Source: Anadara kagoshimensis (taxonomy: Eukaryota > Mollusca > Bivalvia > Arcoida > Arcidae). Taken from it: DNA of 64,000 nt. A program made the position numbers and the translations under genes. The stretch lies in the NCBI GenBank assembly GCA_021292105.1, contig CM037874.1, positions 21,201,534 to 21,265,533 of the forward strand. The letters are read 5' to 3'. Under the pieces are notes generated by a model, which was not told the DNA's origin, ran no database searches, and saw only the letters and a list, made by a program, of their open reading frames with translations. Numbering within the stretch: position 1 is the first letter of the stretch; each line of letters begins with the position of its first letter. Shown here piece by piece: positions 21,785 through 33,764 of the stretch.

Positions 21785-21830
21785 TGTGATGTTTTCGTCT
21801 ATAGTAAAGCTAAAAAGAGAAAAAAGAAAA
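21785..21830 (-). promoter_or_regulatory. splice acceptor in the 5' UTR of the Mab-21 gene
   Basis: On the minus strand a pure pyrimidine-type tract, TTTTCTTTTTTCTCTTTTTAG, ends at 21,810. The 5' UTR exon then runs 25 nt to the ATG at 21,784. The upstream non-coding exon was not identified; the intron may run into or across the adjacent satellite arrays. Confidence 0.55.
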
Positions 21831-22203
21831 CTATATAACCTCTTGTTTCAAGTTGATTTCAGCTGCTTCTGTCCTCTTTGTGAATGAAAAAGTAGTATTT
21901 AAATGTTGCAAAATAGATCAAAGAAAAGTACCCTAATGATACTATCTGGTTATAATACCGGATATCCCATATCGGTTCAAAATCGAGTTTTCTAGCAAGT
22001 GGTTGCATGTAGTCAATCTTACTCTTGTTTCTGTGTTTAGTTATGTTTTGTTGCTTTGGTAATTACTTTCTGCAATGATATGTTTCACTTTCAAAAATAA
22101 GACATGAGAAAACATGTGAAAGTATTAGCTATTTATCTCATTTATGACATTCCTTTATGACTATGCCACAGTTTACAAACAGAACTTCACAAAAAAAGCT
22201 GTA
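21831..22203. other. no recognisable feature
   Basis: Upstream flank or 5' UTR intron of the Mab-21 gene; AT-rich and without repeats or exons. Confidence 0.4.
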
Positions 22204-23855
22204 CTAGTACTGTTCGGGGAGAGAGGCACACTGAAACAAGTGGCGCGTGGAACACTCAAAAACAAGGGACACTGTCCCAAGAGCTATGAACACTGAAACA
22301 AAGGACACTGTCCACAGAGCGAGAAACACCGAAACAAGGAACAATGGAGCAAGGAACACTGAAACAAGGGATGATGGAGCGAGGAACACTGAAACGGGGC
22401 ACTGGAGCGAGGAACATTGAAACAGTTGACACTGGAGCGAGAAACACTGAAACGGGACAATGGAGCGAGGAACACTGAAACAAGGGACAATGGAGCAAGG
22501 AACACTGAAACAGGGGACACTGGGGCGAGGAACACTGAAACAAGAGACAATGGAGCGAGGAACACTGACACAAGAGACAATGGATCGAGGAACACTAACA
22601 CAAAAGACAATGGAGCGAGGAACACTGAAGCAAGGGACAATGGAGCGAGGAACACTGAAACAAAAGACAGTGGAGCGAGGAACACTGAAACAAGGGACAA
22701 TGGAGCGAGGAACACTGAAACAAGGGACAATGGAGCGAGGAACACTGAAACAAGGGACAATGGATCGAGGAACACTGACACAAGAGACAATGGATCGAGG
22801 AACACTGAAACAAGAGACAATGGAGCGAGGAACACTGAAGCAAGGGACAATGGAGCGAGGAACACTGAAACAAAAGACAGTGGAGCGAGGAACACTGAAA
22901 CAAGGGACAATGGAGCGAGGAACACTGAAACAAGGGACAATGGAGCGAGGAACACTGAAACAAGGGACAATGGAGCGAGGAACACTGAAACAAGGGACAA
23001 TGGATCGAGGAACACTGAAACAAGAGACAATGGATCGAGGAATACTGAAACAAGAGACAATGGAGCGAGGAACACTGAAGCAAGGGACAATGGAGCGAGG
23101 AACACTGAAACAAGGGACAATGGATCGAGGAACACTGAAACAAGAGACAATGGAGCGAGGAACACTGAAACAAGGGACAATGGAGCGAGGAACACTGAAA
23201 CAAGGGACAATGGATCGAGGAACACTGAAACAAGAGACAATGGAGCGAGGAACACTGAAGCAAGGGACAATGGAGCGAGGAACACTGAAACAAGGGACAA
23301 TGGAGCGAGGAACACTGAAACAAGGGACAATGGAGCGAGGAACACCGAAACAAGGGACAATGGATCGAGGAACACTGAAACAAGAGACAATGGAGCGAGG
23401 AACACTGAAACAAGGGACAATGGAGCGAGGAACACTGAAACAGGGGACACTGGAGCGAGGAATATTGAAACGGGACACTGGAGCGAGGAACACTGAAACA
23501 AGGGAAAATGAAGCGAGGAACATTGAAACAAGGGACAATGGAGCGAGGAACACTGAAACAAGGGACAATGGAGCGAGGAACACCGAAACAAGGGACAATG
23601 GATCGAGGAACACTGAAACAAGAGACAATGGAGCGACGAACACTGAAACAAGGGACAATGGAGCGAGGAACACTGAAACGGGGCACTGGAGCGAGGAACA
23701 CTGAAATAGGGGACATTAGGGCGAGGAACACTGAAACAGGACACCGGAGCGAGGAACACTGAAATAGGGGACATTAGAGCAAGGAACACTGAAACAAGGG
23801 TCACTAGAGCGAGGAACACTGAAACAAGGGACACTGGAGCGAGGAACACTGCGAT
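22204..23855. repeat. 30-bp minisatellite, ~55 copies
   Basis: The consensus unit is GGAACACTGAAACAAGGGAC plus AATGGAGCGA. From about 22,440 to 23,460 the array is in strict 30-bp register, with a few point variants (GAGACA for GGGACA, GATCGA for GAGCGA). Both ends are more diverged and contain 27-bp units that shift the phase. Since 30 is a multiple of three and the unit lacks stops in most frames, it yields several long open frames on both strands (up to 521 codons) with 10-residue repeats. These are by-products of the array and not genes. Confidence 0.95.
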
Positions 23856-24035
23856 CGGAGGTTTTAATGGTTAATTTTTGTAGTTTGCAAAATAGAAAAT
23901 AGATAGATTCAGTAAGGAAATACTGGTTTTGTGTCTTCTTGTGGGCGTTTCTATTTGTTGTAGATAGATGAAATGTCTCATTAAGAACAGTCGTGAGCAT
24001 GAATTTGAACAATGCTTGGCCAATTATAGACAAAT

Positions 24036-24165
24036 TTAATGATAGGTAAAGTTAGCTACTAGTAACTGGCTACTTGTTGAAGAAAAATTAGCTACTAGTA
24101 GCCAGTTACTTGTGGGAGAAAAGTTAGCTACTAGTTGCCAGTTACTTGTTACAAAAGCAGATGGT
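24036..24165 (+). repeat. short ~45-bp tandem repeat, 3 copies
   Basis: TTAGCTACTAGTAACTGGCT and variants recur three times between the two satellites. Confidence 0.6.
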
Positions 24166-24293
24166 TACTTTAAACAAAATATCATCTATTTACAACTTAT
24201 TACTACCTACTTACGGAATAGAAATAGATCACAAATTCCGCGAAACTACGAACATTTTCTGGTACCACGAATGTAGTCCCAATATTTTTTATA

Positions 24294-25895
24294 TATAAAT
24301 AACACTCAGGACGAGTTGCTGGGTATTTATTTTTAAAATATTCAAAATTCAAGAACATCATGATGAAGTATATTCAATTCTGCATCCATTGATACCAACT
24401 ATCTAAACATTCAAGCTTCAATACGCTCAAATTCGCTTCCACAAACAGGCGGGGGAGTGTACGGGTAGGTTCAAGTGCAATTTATATTATTTTTCACATT
24501 CAGGACGAGTTGCTGGGTATTTATTTTTAAGATATTCAAAATTCAAGGACATCATTATGAAGTATATTCAATTTTGCATCCATTGATACCAACTATCTTA
24601 ACATTCAAGCTTCAATACGCTCAAATTCGCTTCCACAAACAGGCGGGGGAGTGTACGGGTAGGTTCAAGTGCAATTTATATTATTTTTCACATTCAGGAC
24701 GAGTTGCTGGGTATTTATTTTTAAGATATTCAAAATTCAAGGACATCATTATGAAGTATATTCAATTTTGCATCCATTGATACCAACTATCTTAACATTC
24801 AAGCTTCAATACGCTCAAATACGCTTCCACAAACAGGCGGGGGAGTGTACCGGTAGGTTCAAGTGCAATTTATATTATTTTTCACATTCAGGACGAGTTG
24901 CTGGGTATTTATTTTTAAGATATTCAAAATTCAAGGACATCATTATGAAGTATATTCAATTTTGCATCCATTGATACCAACTATCTTAACATTCAAGCTT
25001 CAATACGCTCAAATTCGCTTCCACAAACAGGCGGGGGAGTGTACGGGTAGGTTCAAGTACAATTTATATTATTTTTCACATTCAGGACGAGTTGCTGGGT
25101 ATTTATTTTTAAGATATTCAAAATTCAAGGACATCATTATGAAGTATATTCAATTTTGCATCCATTGATACCAACTATCTTAACATTCAAGCTTCAATAC
25201 GCTCAAATACGCTTCCACAAACAGGCGGGGGAGTGTACGGGTAGGTTCAAGTGCAATTTATTTTTAAGATATTCAAAATTCAAGGACATCATGATGGAGT
25301 GTATTCAATTCTGCATCCATTGATACCAACTATTCAAGCTTCAATACGCCCAAATACGCTTCCACAAACAGGGGGGGATGTACGGGTAGGTTCAAGTGCA
25401 TTTTATATTATTTTTCACATTTAGGACGAGTTGCTGGGTATTTATCTTTAAGATATTCAAAATTCAAGGACATCATTATGAAGTATATTCAATTTTGCAT
25501 CCATTGATACCAACTATCTTAACATTCAAGCTTCAATACGCTCAAATACGCTTCCACAAACAGGCGGGGAAGTGTACGGGTGGGTTCAAGTGCAATTTTT
25601 ATCATTTGTCACATTCAGGACGAGTAGCTGGGTATTTATTTTTAAGATATTCAAAATCCAAGGACATCATGATGAAGTGTATTCAATTCTGCATCCACTG
25701 ATACCAACTATTCAAGCTTCAATACGCCCAAATACGCTTCCACAAACAGGGGGCGGGAGTGTACGGGTAGGTTCAAGTGCAATTTCTATCATTTTCACAT
25801 TCAGGACGAGTAGCTGGGTATTTATTTTTAAGATACATGTACATGTATTCAAAATTCAAGGACATCATGATGAAGTGTATTAAATTCTGCATCCT
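24294..25895 (+). repeat. 194-bp satellite, ~8 copies
   Basis: The marker GACGAGTTGCTGGGTATTTA occurs near 24,310, 24,503, 24,697, 24,891, 25,085, 25,425, 25,620 and 25,805. The central copies are spaced exactly 194 bp apart and are nearly identical; the copy near 25,250 has lost its left part. The right-hand copies (after 25.57 kb) share variants such as GACGAGTAGCTGG, so the array has sub-families. Overlapping 101-codon frames within it repeat with the unit and are not genes. Confidence 0.95.
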
Positions 25896-26099
25896 CGAAA
25901 AATCAAACTATTTTACCAGATAATGGGGGTCTAAAATTTCCCAACTCGTCAGCACCTCAGCCAAAATATAAACATTGGCAAGACAACATTCGAAGCCATT
26001 TTAAGTTTATCGTTTATATCTATATATTTTAATCATATCCGGGTTGAAAAAGTAACGGGTCATAAGTAGAACGTAAATACATTACACAAGAATAAATAT
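25896..26099. other. spacer between satellite and SINE
   Basis: Nothing recognised. Confidence 0.4.
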
Positions 26100-26415
26100 A
26101 CCAGCTTTAGCTTCACTTCGTAAGTGAGAGGTCATAGGTTCGATCACCAACTGGGTCTGACCCAAGACTTGAAAGTGGGTAATGACTGTTCTTTCGCCAA
26201 GCACTCGACATTTAGAAATGAAAATCACGGTTCTTTCGGATGGGAACTTAAAATAAACGAGGTCCCATGTCACGGTAGGCTCTGTACGCTAAAGAACCCT
26301 GCTGTATAATGCCATCAGCGCAACGCACAGGCAAAATGTCTACACCTTCGCCTATAGCTGGTGACGTCTCGATATAAGCGAAGTATTCTTGACTGAAACG
26401 TTAAACACCACTACT
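26100..26415 (+). mobile_element. tRNA-derived SINE, family 1, copy B
   Basis: Plus-oriented copy of the element at 3630-3966. The tRNA-like head is degraded (GAGGTCATAGGTTCGATCAC retains the B box at about 26,127-26,146). The body matches copy A through TAATGACTGTTCTTTCGCCA and TCGGATGGGAACTTAAAATA, and the tail ends near TTGACTGAAACGTTAAACAC. Confidence 0.75.
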
Positions 26416-27972
26416 CACTCAACTCTAGCTTCGCAAACATACCACATATACCTATCAGTGTCGAAATCACAAACCCAAATACAAAGTAAATGCACTGAAG
26501 CTGCCAAATAAGTTAAACACGTGAAGCTCTATCAGGGAAATGAGACCGGGTGCTTGCTTACAACATAAATTACACTATAATATACCTACCCCAACTCTAG
26601 CTTCACTATAACTGACATCATGCATACTATAAAGCCTTTAGATTTATGGCTTCGGGTAGTTTTCATCTTCTGTTCTGGTAAAACTTTATGACAGTAGAAG
26701 CTTTATGTGTAATCATTTACTCTGCTTCTGGTCCTTGCAATTTAAGCATGTTTTGAATGCTTTGATCTTGGTCACCGTTTCATAACATTCCTTAACTTAA
26801 ATTTTAGAGAGAAAAATCTGAATCTACTTTTTTTTTTAATTAGAATAAACAATTTTGAAAAAAAACATAATACAAGTTTGAATCTATTTTCAAATTGACA
26901 CCTCAATTTCCTTAACATGTGGGAAATTAATAAAATTATTAAGATTTCAAATTGGCTTGATTTAAATTAAGGAAAATCTGAGTTAATGTCTTGATAAAGA
27001 CTTCAATATGACGTGAAGTGCCCATCGCTAAGAGTGATTATGTACACGCTAACAGTGCAGTCTGAGTGCTTAGACTTTATAAAAGATAACAGATAACGTT
27101 GCAGGAATTGTACCAATCATGAGATCAATAAAATTAAAGCCATTTTATATAAGCAACGAAGTAAGCTTCTTACAAATAAATTGCTGACCCAGGGATATTG
27201 CAAACTTAGGCTTATCATGGTCCTTAAACAAAGTTTTATGGTCGTCATCACAGTATTGTTGATCAATGTCCCATGTTCCTTTCACTTAATTTTAATCACA
27301 TCTGTGGCGGTTGTAGCTAACTTAACAGGAGATGCTTACCCTTCTGGAGCACCCGGTCTCACTTCCCTGGTGGAAGTCCATGTGTTTAACCTAACGTGTC
27401 AGTTGCTTCTCGTTGTAATTCAAATACGGATTAGTATGTTTGTTTTTTATTTGTTTCGGGATATAACATTTTTGATAATCAAAACATGGAACTGGCGAGG
27501 TATCAGTAGGTAAAATCATCTTGACAAGGTAGTAAATCCAATTGTGATACTCAGTTAAAATATGTCTTAACGTAATGTATCGATAAATAATAGTGAGATT
27601 TCAGACAGAATGTTCTAGCTAGCAAATTGCATACCCAATATTGACTCTCGTTACCAACATGATAAACATATCCAACAAAACTAAATTTATTTCTGAATTT
27701 TTACTTGTTACTGCTTTCTTGGTAGTGGTCTTCTAGAACAGTCAGCATACACTTCAAACCGTAGAAATATTTAAATTCCCGACATGATTTTTGGTGATAA
27801 TTGTGGTATCCAATATAAACTAATTCACGAGATCACTCTGCTATTACACACTGGATCATAGAACAAATTGTGAAAAACATACAAATGTAATTTCTATATG
27901 AAGTACTGGCAGACTTCAGGGTCCTTTGTTCAGTGTGTTATTTGACCGCAGATCTGATGGTCAGGTCATGAG
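26416..27972. other. intergenic with family B fragments; inverted B copy at 27,150-27,470
   Basis: A short B fragment lies at 26,470-26,555 (TGAGACCGGGTGCT). A longer copy in reverse orientation lies at 27,150-27,470 (GACCCAGGGATATTGCAAAC; GGAGCACCCGGTCTCACTTC). The 110-codon plus frame at 27,181-27,513 is inside this repeat and is rejected as a gene. A 26,760-27,000 stretch weakly recalls MITE family M2 (ACATTCCTTAACTTAAATTT near the left end). Confidence 0.55.
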
Positions 27973-28234
27973 GTCCCAGTTTCACAATCATTCCTTAACT
28001 AAAAGATTTCCCTTAACTTTATAATCTGACGAATCTTCAAATCTTAATAACCGTCAATGTTTAAGATATTCGGGAATTTAAGCCGGATGGCATTTTTAAG
28101 ATTACGTCTAGATTATAACGTTTGCATTTAGTTTTGACAAAATATTCATCAGTAGTTCCAAAACGAGAATACCGAAATTTGCCAAATTTAAGTTTAGGAA
28201 AATTCCAGTTAAGGAATGATTGTGAAACTGGAGC
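27973..28234. mobile_element. MITE family M2, copy 1
   Basis: About 260 bp with ~25-bp terminal inverted repeats: the left end is CCAGTTTCACAATCATTCC and the right end is GGAATGATTGTGAAACTGG. A second copy lies at 45,119-45,371 in the ataxin-2 terminal intron, sharing internal words such as GCATTTAGTTTTGACAAA. It sits about 550 bp upstream of the QPRT start codon. Confidence 0.85.
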
Positions 28235-28782
28235 GAACTCAATATTACCTGGTACACTTTGACTAATTGTTGCTGAATTTACTGTATGATCATCCAAATT
28301 TGTTATTCACTAAAATAATTTGTTCCCCTTTTATTTACTATAGTGTAAATTTGTATATGGCATTTTGTTTTAACTTCACAATTAATGATTCTCGCTCTTG
28401 TGCTGTACATAGTATTTCGTTACTCTTCCAGAGCATCTCGTCTCATCATAGCTTTGACATTTCAAGAACAACAGCACCTTGGTCATAAGCACAGGGGCAA
28501 GTTTCATGATATAATATTTAAAAATACCCATAGTTATATAAAAAGAATTTGATATCCTATTTCCCGGCTGGGCACCTATGGTCTTGGTTTGACTGGAGAA
28601 AGGGAGAAAACTGTTATATGCTTGTAATTAAAATATCTATCGGAATAATCTCGCCTTATTTTACATTCAGACTTTGATAAAATCCGAGAGGTTTCACATA
28701 CAACGTGACTTTCGGTTTTAAGGCCTGGTATGTGGACGTAGCGTGCAAATGTGATACACACCGAAGAGCCAGAGCTCTCATG

Positions 28783-29361
28783 ATGTCAAAAGACGATAAG
28801 ATTCTGAATGGAGTTTATAATCCAAATGTTGCCCATGTTCTTCATCCAGTTACACTTAAGCATATGGCGCGAGAATGGTTAAAGGAAGATACGCCTAATT
28901 TTGATTACGGTGGGTTTGTTGTGGGAGAAAAAGAAGAAACAGCTGTGCTGTTGATGAAAAGTTCTGGTGTTTTAGCCGGTATTCCTTTTTTCGATGCAGT
29001 GTTTAAAGAGTTGGAGTGTACTGTGGAATGGTCATCTGTTGAAGGTGCTTTTATTGAACCGGTACAGTGTGTTGCAAAAGTTAGCGGTAAGGTTAGACAA
29101 TTGTTGCTTGGTGAACGAGTGGCATTGAATTGTTTGTCTAGAGCTAGTGGCATTGCAAGCATTGCAAGGAGGCTACAACAAATAGCCCTGGAGGCTGGAT
29201 GGACAGGTGAAATAGCTGGAACCCGTAAAACAACACCTGGATTTAGACTTGTAGAAAAGTACTCCCTCCTTGTAGGGGGTGTGTCAACACATAGATATGA
29301 CCTGTCTTCTATGACAATGTTAAAAGATAACCACATCTGGACAGCTGGTAGCATAAGTCAG
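28783..29361 (+). CDS. QPRT: quinolinate phosphoribosyltransferase, exon 1
   Basis: QPRT decarboxylates quinolinate with PRPP to give nicotinate mononucleotide, the entry of tryptophan-derived carbon into NAD synthesis, in the cytosol. Exon 1 codes residues 1-193 of a ~317-aa protein (human enzyme 297). It shows [47 protein letters not shown], then substrate-site motifs [15 protein letters not shown] (146-160), HRYDL (170-174) and MLKDNHI with the catalytic-site Lys181. The ATG at 28,783 (or 28,780) is preferred over one at 28,705. It leaves a leader close to the family length, and the extra upstream residues do not resemble the family. The exon ends at AGTCAG|GTAATA in phase 0; the residues VIM after that are intron. 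All active-site residues visible are kept. Confidence 0.93.
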
Positions 29362-30221
29362 GTAATAATGTAAATTGTCGCATCCTAACCCATCAGTTAG
29401 TTTTACTTGTTTGCTGGGTAATCATGTCCAACATTGTAATTTTACCCATCTAAATTTTAACATCTTTAAAACCTGCCCCACATAAGCATGAAAGTTCCAT
29501 CAAATATAGACTTTTTGATTTACTTGAAGGGTTAGTATTCAGGTAACTATGTATTATCCCAGATTTGATCCCTGTTTTTATCTGTCCTTATTTTATCTTA
29601 TCTTCTTCCTCAGTCTGTTTCATTTGCTTCTAGTTATAAGCGTCCTCTGTAGCAGCCACAGGTGGCCTAATCTTTTTCGAACTTTACAGAGGTGTCTTTA
29701 GCATGCACTGAGGCACAGAACCTCGGTTTTGAGTCCTGTTAGCGATCTTACAATAGCTGTATGTGTAGCAGAAATCTTGACTTGAACAGTGTTTGTTCAA
29801 AATTAGCAATAAAAACTTTAAAGTACACATAAATATTAGGTTATCAAGCAACAAGAACGTTGAGGAAATAAATATGTTTTTTGCTTAGCAAAAGAATAAA
29901 AAAGTGTCACTTTCAAAAGTTAATAGTTTAACATTTTTGTCAAAATATGGTCTGTTCTTTGCAGAATACTTAAAATAATACATTGTTTTACTGGGGTTTA
30001 AAAACATAATGCCTATATTATAAAAAACAATCGAAACATCAAATATGAAACAAAATATAAAATGGATAATTAATTGTATCATCATACATTGTGTAACTTT
30101 GTTACTTTTATAAAATCAACATTTATACATTCACAAATTCATTAATTTTTACATTGGCATTAAATCTGTTACAATGTTTGGAAATTTTATTAAATTCAAC
30201 AATGTATCATACTGTAGATAT

Positions 30222-30460
30222 AGTGTGTCAAGTTTGACTTGTCCACTTGACCTTAGCTTCAAATATTAATTATGGACATGTAAATTAAAGTAATAAGGAT
30301 CACGCTAAGTATTTTGTCCATTTAATGTAACCACTAATCATGAGCAATGTGTATAGGTATTAACCGCGAAACCTTTATACTGCCCATAAAATGGGTGGAC
30401 CCTCCTATATGAATATTTCTAATGAAAGGTCAAACAGACAGGTCAATGTTGTTTGCCTAT
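30222..30460. mobile_element. MITE family M1, copy 2
   Basis: The right terminal repeat is intact (AAACAGACAGGTCAATGTTG) and the left end is degraded (TTTGACTTGTCCACTTGACC). It shares CCTCCTATATGAATATT with copy 1. Confidence 0.8.
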
Positions 30461-30899
30461 GCCATTGCTAAACAATGTACATGTATATGATTGCATGAGA
30501 TATCTCTTTTAAACACTAGAAAAAATCCAATTAAAATGTTAGCTATAATAAATGCACCAATAAAATAAATTCTTCAGAAAATATAAAAAATGAATTAAAA
30601 AATTGAAAAAAAAGAAATAAAAATTTAGAAAAGAAAAACACAGAATAATAAATAAGGGTTAAAAACAGCTTGATTCATGTTATAAAATAATCAGACAGAG
30701 AAGGAAATTACCTAGACTACAATATATTGAAATCCCTTAGATAAAAACAAGTTTGAATTTGTTTCAAAAGGCTACACAATTTTGTATCCCCCTGTAGAGA
30801 ATAACAAGGCTGTTTACATTTTATGTAAATAAGTGATTTTGTGATGGTCATTGCACTTTGTACTAATCTTGTTGTTATGAAAGGTAAATAAAAATTTAT

Positions 30900-31435
30900 T
30901 AAATTATAATCCAGTCAAAACCAGGTAAAATTACCATATACAGGTACAATGTTTACAAATATTCTACAGTGGATAAAGGTTAATGTATTGCTGGCTGGTG
31001 GTCTGTTGGTGGGTAACACCCATTTTGTAATATGAGTTGTGATTACCACCTTGTAATGTAGACACAGGTTAATTAAAATCAGTAAATATTGTACAGTCAA
31101 ACCTGTTTATTACTGGCTGGCAGTCTGTTGGTGGGTTACGCCCATTTTGTAATATGAGTTGTGATTGTTATATAGACATACAGGTTAATTAAAATCTGTA
31201 AATATTGTAGTCAAACGTGTTTATTACAGGCTGGCGGTGGGTTGGAGGGTTACGCCCATTTTGTAATATGAGTTGTTATTGTAATATAGACATACAGGTT
31301 AATTAAAATATGTGAATATTGTTCAGTCAAACCTGTTTATTACCGGCTGGTGGCCTGTTGGATGGTTACACCCATTTTGTAACACAAGTTGTGATCACCA
31401 CTTTGTAATATTGACATACAGGTTAATTAAAAAAT
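30900..31435 (+). repeat. ~117-bp tandem repeat, ~4.5 copies
   Basis: Units share CATTTTGTAATATGAGTTGT, CAGGTTAATTAAAAT and AGTCAAACCTGTTTATTAC. The word AGGTTAATT recurs at about 31,065, 31,182, 31,298 and 31,420. It lies in QPRT intron 1. Confidence 0.8.
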
Positions 31436-32214
31436 CAGTCTATAAATAAATATAAATATGTAAATATAAAAGCAACCCAAATGAACAATGTAGAAGTTGT
31501 GCTTTTGTATGCATTTTGTATGCACAGTATAGTACCATTATCATACCCCTCCCTGATTTTGTTACATTGCCTATTCACAAAAAATCCATTTCTTTTTTTA
31601 ATAGGATGTAATATTAAATATCTAACTAGATAAATAAAAAAATGTGAATAAAATTTTCCTGGATAAATTGTAAAAGTCCCTTTACGTGTCCCCAAAATGT
31701 AACTGTTCTGTCATGGATGGTGGAAAAAAACCACAACCTTCAGCAAGCAAACTAACATTTTTCTTATACTTGGATTTGTTGGTGTGAATTTGTACCTGTT
31801 TTTGTGAGAGGCTCTGTAAACACACACTTAAGACTGCTTGACCCACAAGACCCCTGACTAGGATGTAACTCTAACACTAATGTTTGGTAGGGAACATTCC
31901 ACCTATTGAACATATTTGACTATTTATAATATAACACCTCTTCAATTTCACATTGTACATTGATATGTACACACTGGCATTATCCAGCTTACAATTTAAC
32001 TTCAAGTTGTGGTCTGTAAATATTTTAAAAGTGGATTAACTGAACTGTTCAATCATATCCTGGTTTTTAATACTAAATAAGAATAATATTCCAGTGTGTA
32101 ACTTAATACTGGTATACCTCAACATGTGTAAACTGGGACAATTGACCTTTATATACAGTATACAGTGATTTTGCCTTCCTAAAATTAATACAGAATAAAG
32201 GTAGTTAATATCCC

Positions 32215-32395
32215 AATTCTAGTTGTCCTTACTCACAAACTTTCAGAAACTGACAACTTTGCAATGAGAATCATAGCTGTTGCCACCATGTCATATTATG
32301 CAGTTTGTTGATTTTTAGAACTTCAGATTATTTTCTAAATTTTTAAGACAGAAGGCAGTTTTTAAAATATGTAACAAAATCACTGGTATATTACA
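32215..32395 (+). repeat. dispersed repeat D, copy 1
   Basis: Resembles 55,073-55,250: TCTAGTTGTCCTT at the left and AAGACAGAAGGCAGTTTTTA with TGTAACAAAATCACTG at the right. Confidence 0.5.
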
Positions 32396-32514
32396 CAGTG
32401 TCTTTTAATGTCTAGGATTGAGTCTCACTCAGGTAGATTCTGGTGCAAGATCCGTTATCATTAATGATTATACATGCTGAAGGCAGTGATTTTCTTGCTT
32501 TCCTTAACCGTCTT

Positions 32515-32845
32515 ATAACTGACGGCTTCAATGATACTAGTTAGTGAGAGAATGTTGATTGGGACCATTCACTACACTCGACTCTTGCAACTGTAGTGGG
32601 TCTGGGTTGTAGTGTTGTGATTAGAAGATATGATAAAGTGATAAACTGCTAGACTCTCTAATCCAGATGTTTTAATGTTGTGGCTTCAATATACTAATAA
32701 GTTAGAGAATCTTGACTGGGGCTATTCACCACACTCAACTCTTGCATCTAAAGTTGGTCTGAGTTAAGCCATGGTGTTGTAGTACATGTATTGTGTTTAG
32801 TAGATATATAGAGTAATTTACTGCCAGACTTTCTGGTCCAAATCT
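32515..32845 (+). repeat. ~170-bp direct duplication
   Basis: Two diverged copies contain GGCTTCAATGATACTAGTTA / GGCTTCAATATACTAATAAG, ACACTCGACTCTTGCA / ACACTCAACTCTTGCA, and CTGCTAGACTCTCTAATCCA / CTGCCAGACTTTCTGGTCCA. Confidence 0.65.
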
Positions 32846-32930
32846 TTTAGCTTTGGGGTAGAACACTTGCTCTTCAACCAAGAGAGCCGGGTTTGATTCT
32901 CAGCTGGTGCACTCAGCGAGGAAGTGGATT
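32846..32930 (+). mobile_element. tRNA-like SINE head fragment
   Basis: TAGCTTTGGGGTAGAACACT followed by GAGAGCCGGGTTTGATTCTC resembles tRNA A and B boxes about 45 bp apart. The A box is degenerate and the 3' end is not paired as in a real tRNA, so it is called a SINE remnant. Confidence 0.4.
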
Positions 32931-33345
32931 ATGTCAGGTGTTCTTCGCTCATGTTACACATCAAATTAAAATTGTGATTTAATAATTGTATAGTATAAGC
33001 AATATCACAAGAATAGGTACCTGGAAATAATAAGCAAGACAAATACTCATTATATTAAAAAATAATCTCTTCCCTCTGACACTGGGAATCGGTCCAGGGT
33101 TGCCCATCTCTAAAGTTAAGTCTCTACAATTTTGCCTAAATGGTACCCCATATGTGAGACAGCAGTAATATCATAGTACATACTGTACCATTTACCAGTA
33201 TAAGTCCAAAGCCAGTCAAAATTCAACTTTTAAATTGAAAGTCAGTCAGGTCATACTTGTAAGGTTTTATCCATATAAATTCTTTATAATATATGTATAA
33301 AGGATAATCCTTTGTATTTATTGATATATATAAAATACCTACTAT

Positions 33346-33582
33346 AGGCAAACATCATTGACCTGTCCACTTGACCTTTGAGTTAAGTATTCATTATGGA
33401 CGAGTAAATGTAAGAAAAAGGGATCAAGAGTGTATATTTCATCTATATGATGCGAACACTAATCATGGGCAATGTGTATATGTAGTAACTGTGAATCCTA
33501 TTACTACACAAGTATTGAATGGGTCCTTTTAAATGAATATTCCTAATCAAGGGTCAAGTGGACAGGTCAGTGTTGTTTACCA
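33346..33582. mobile_element. MITE family M1, copy 3
   Basis: The left end is GGCAAACATCATTGACCTGT and the right end is AAGTGGACAGGTCAGTGTTG, an inverted pair. The internal ATGGGCAATGTGTATA is shared with copy 2 (ATGAGCAATGTGTATA). Confidence 0.85.
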
Positions 33583-33764
33583 CTACTGACAAATTATACA
33601 GGGGTTAATGTTATTGCACTGAATGATTTGTGAGCAGGTTTAATATCATTATGTATGCTGATGATTTTTAATCAGAAAGATTTAATGTAGAATTTAACAA
33701 TGCATTGTAGTAGTGTTCAAGTTCACTCAAATATATATATGCTTCTTTTAAGGCCAAATAATAT

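Noticed and set aside
22204..23849. Several long open frames (359-521 codons) on both strands
   Set aside because: All are translations of the 30-bp minisatellite. The unit length is a multiple of three and has no stop in most frames, so open frames appear on both strands at once.
24475..25883. Series of identical ~101-codon plus-strand frames
   Set aside because: They repeat with the 194-bp satellite unit, overlap one another and have no independent support.
27181..28297. Open frames at 27,181-27,513 (+) and 28,061-28,297 (-)
   Set aside because: The first lies in an inverted copy of repeat family B, the second in MITE family M2.
28705..28782. Upstream in-frame ATG that would extend QPRT by 26 residues
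   Set aside because: The extra residues do not match the family, and the ATG at 28,783 gives the expected leader length before PVTL.
28905..29354. 149-codon minus frame over QPRT exon 1
   Set aside because: Antisense shadow of a clearly conserved exon.
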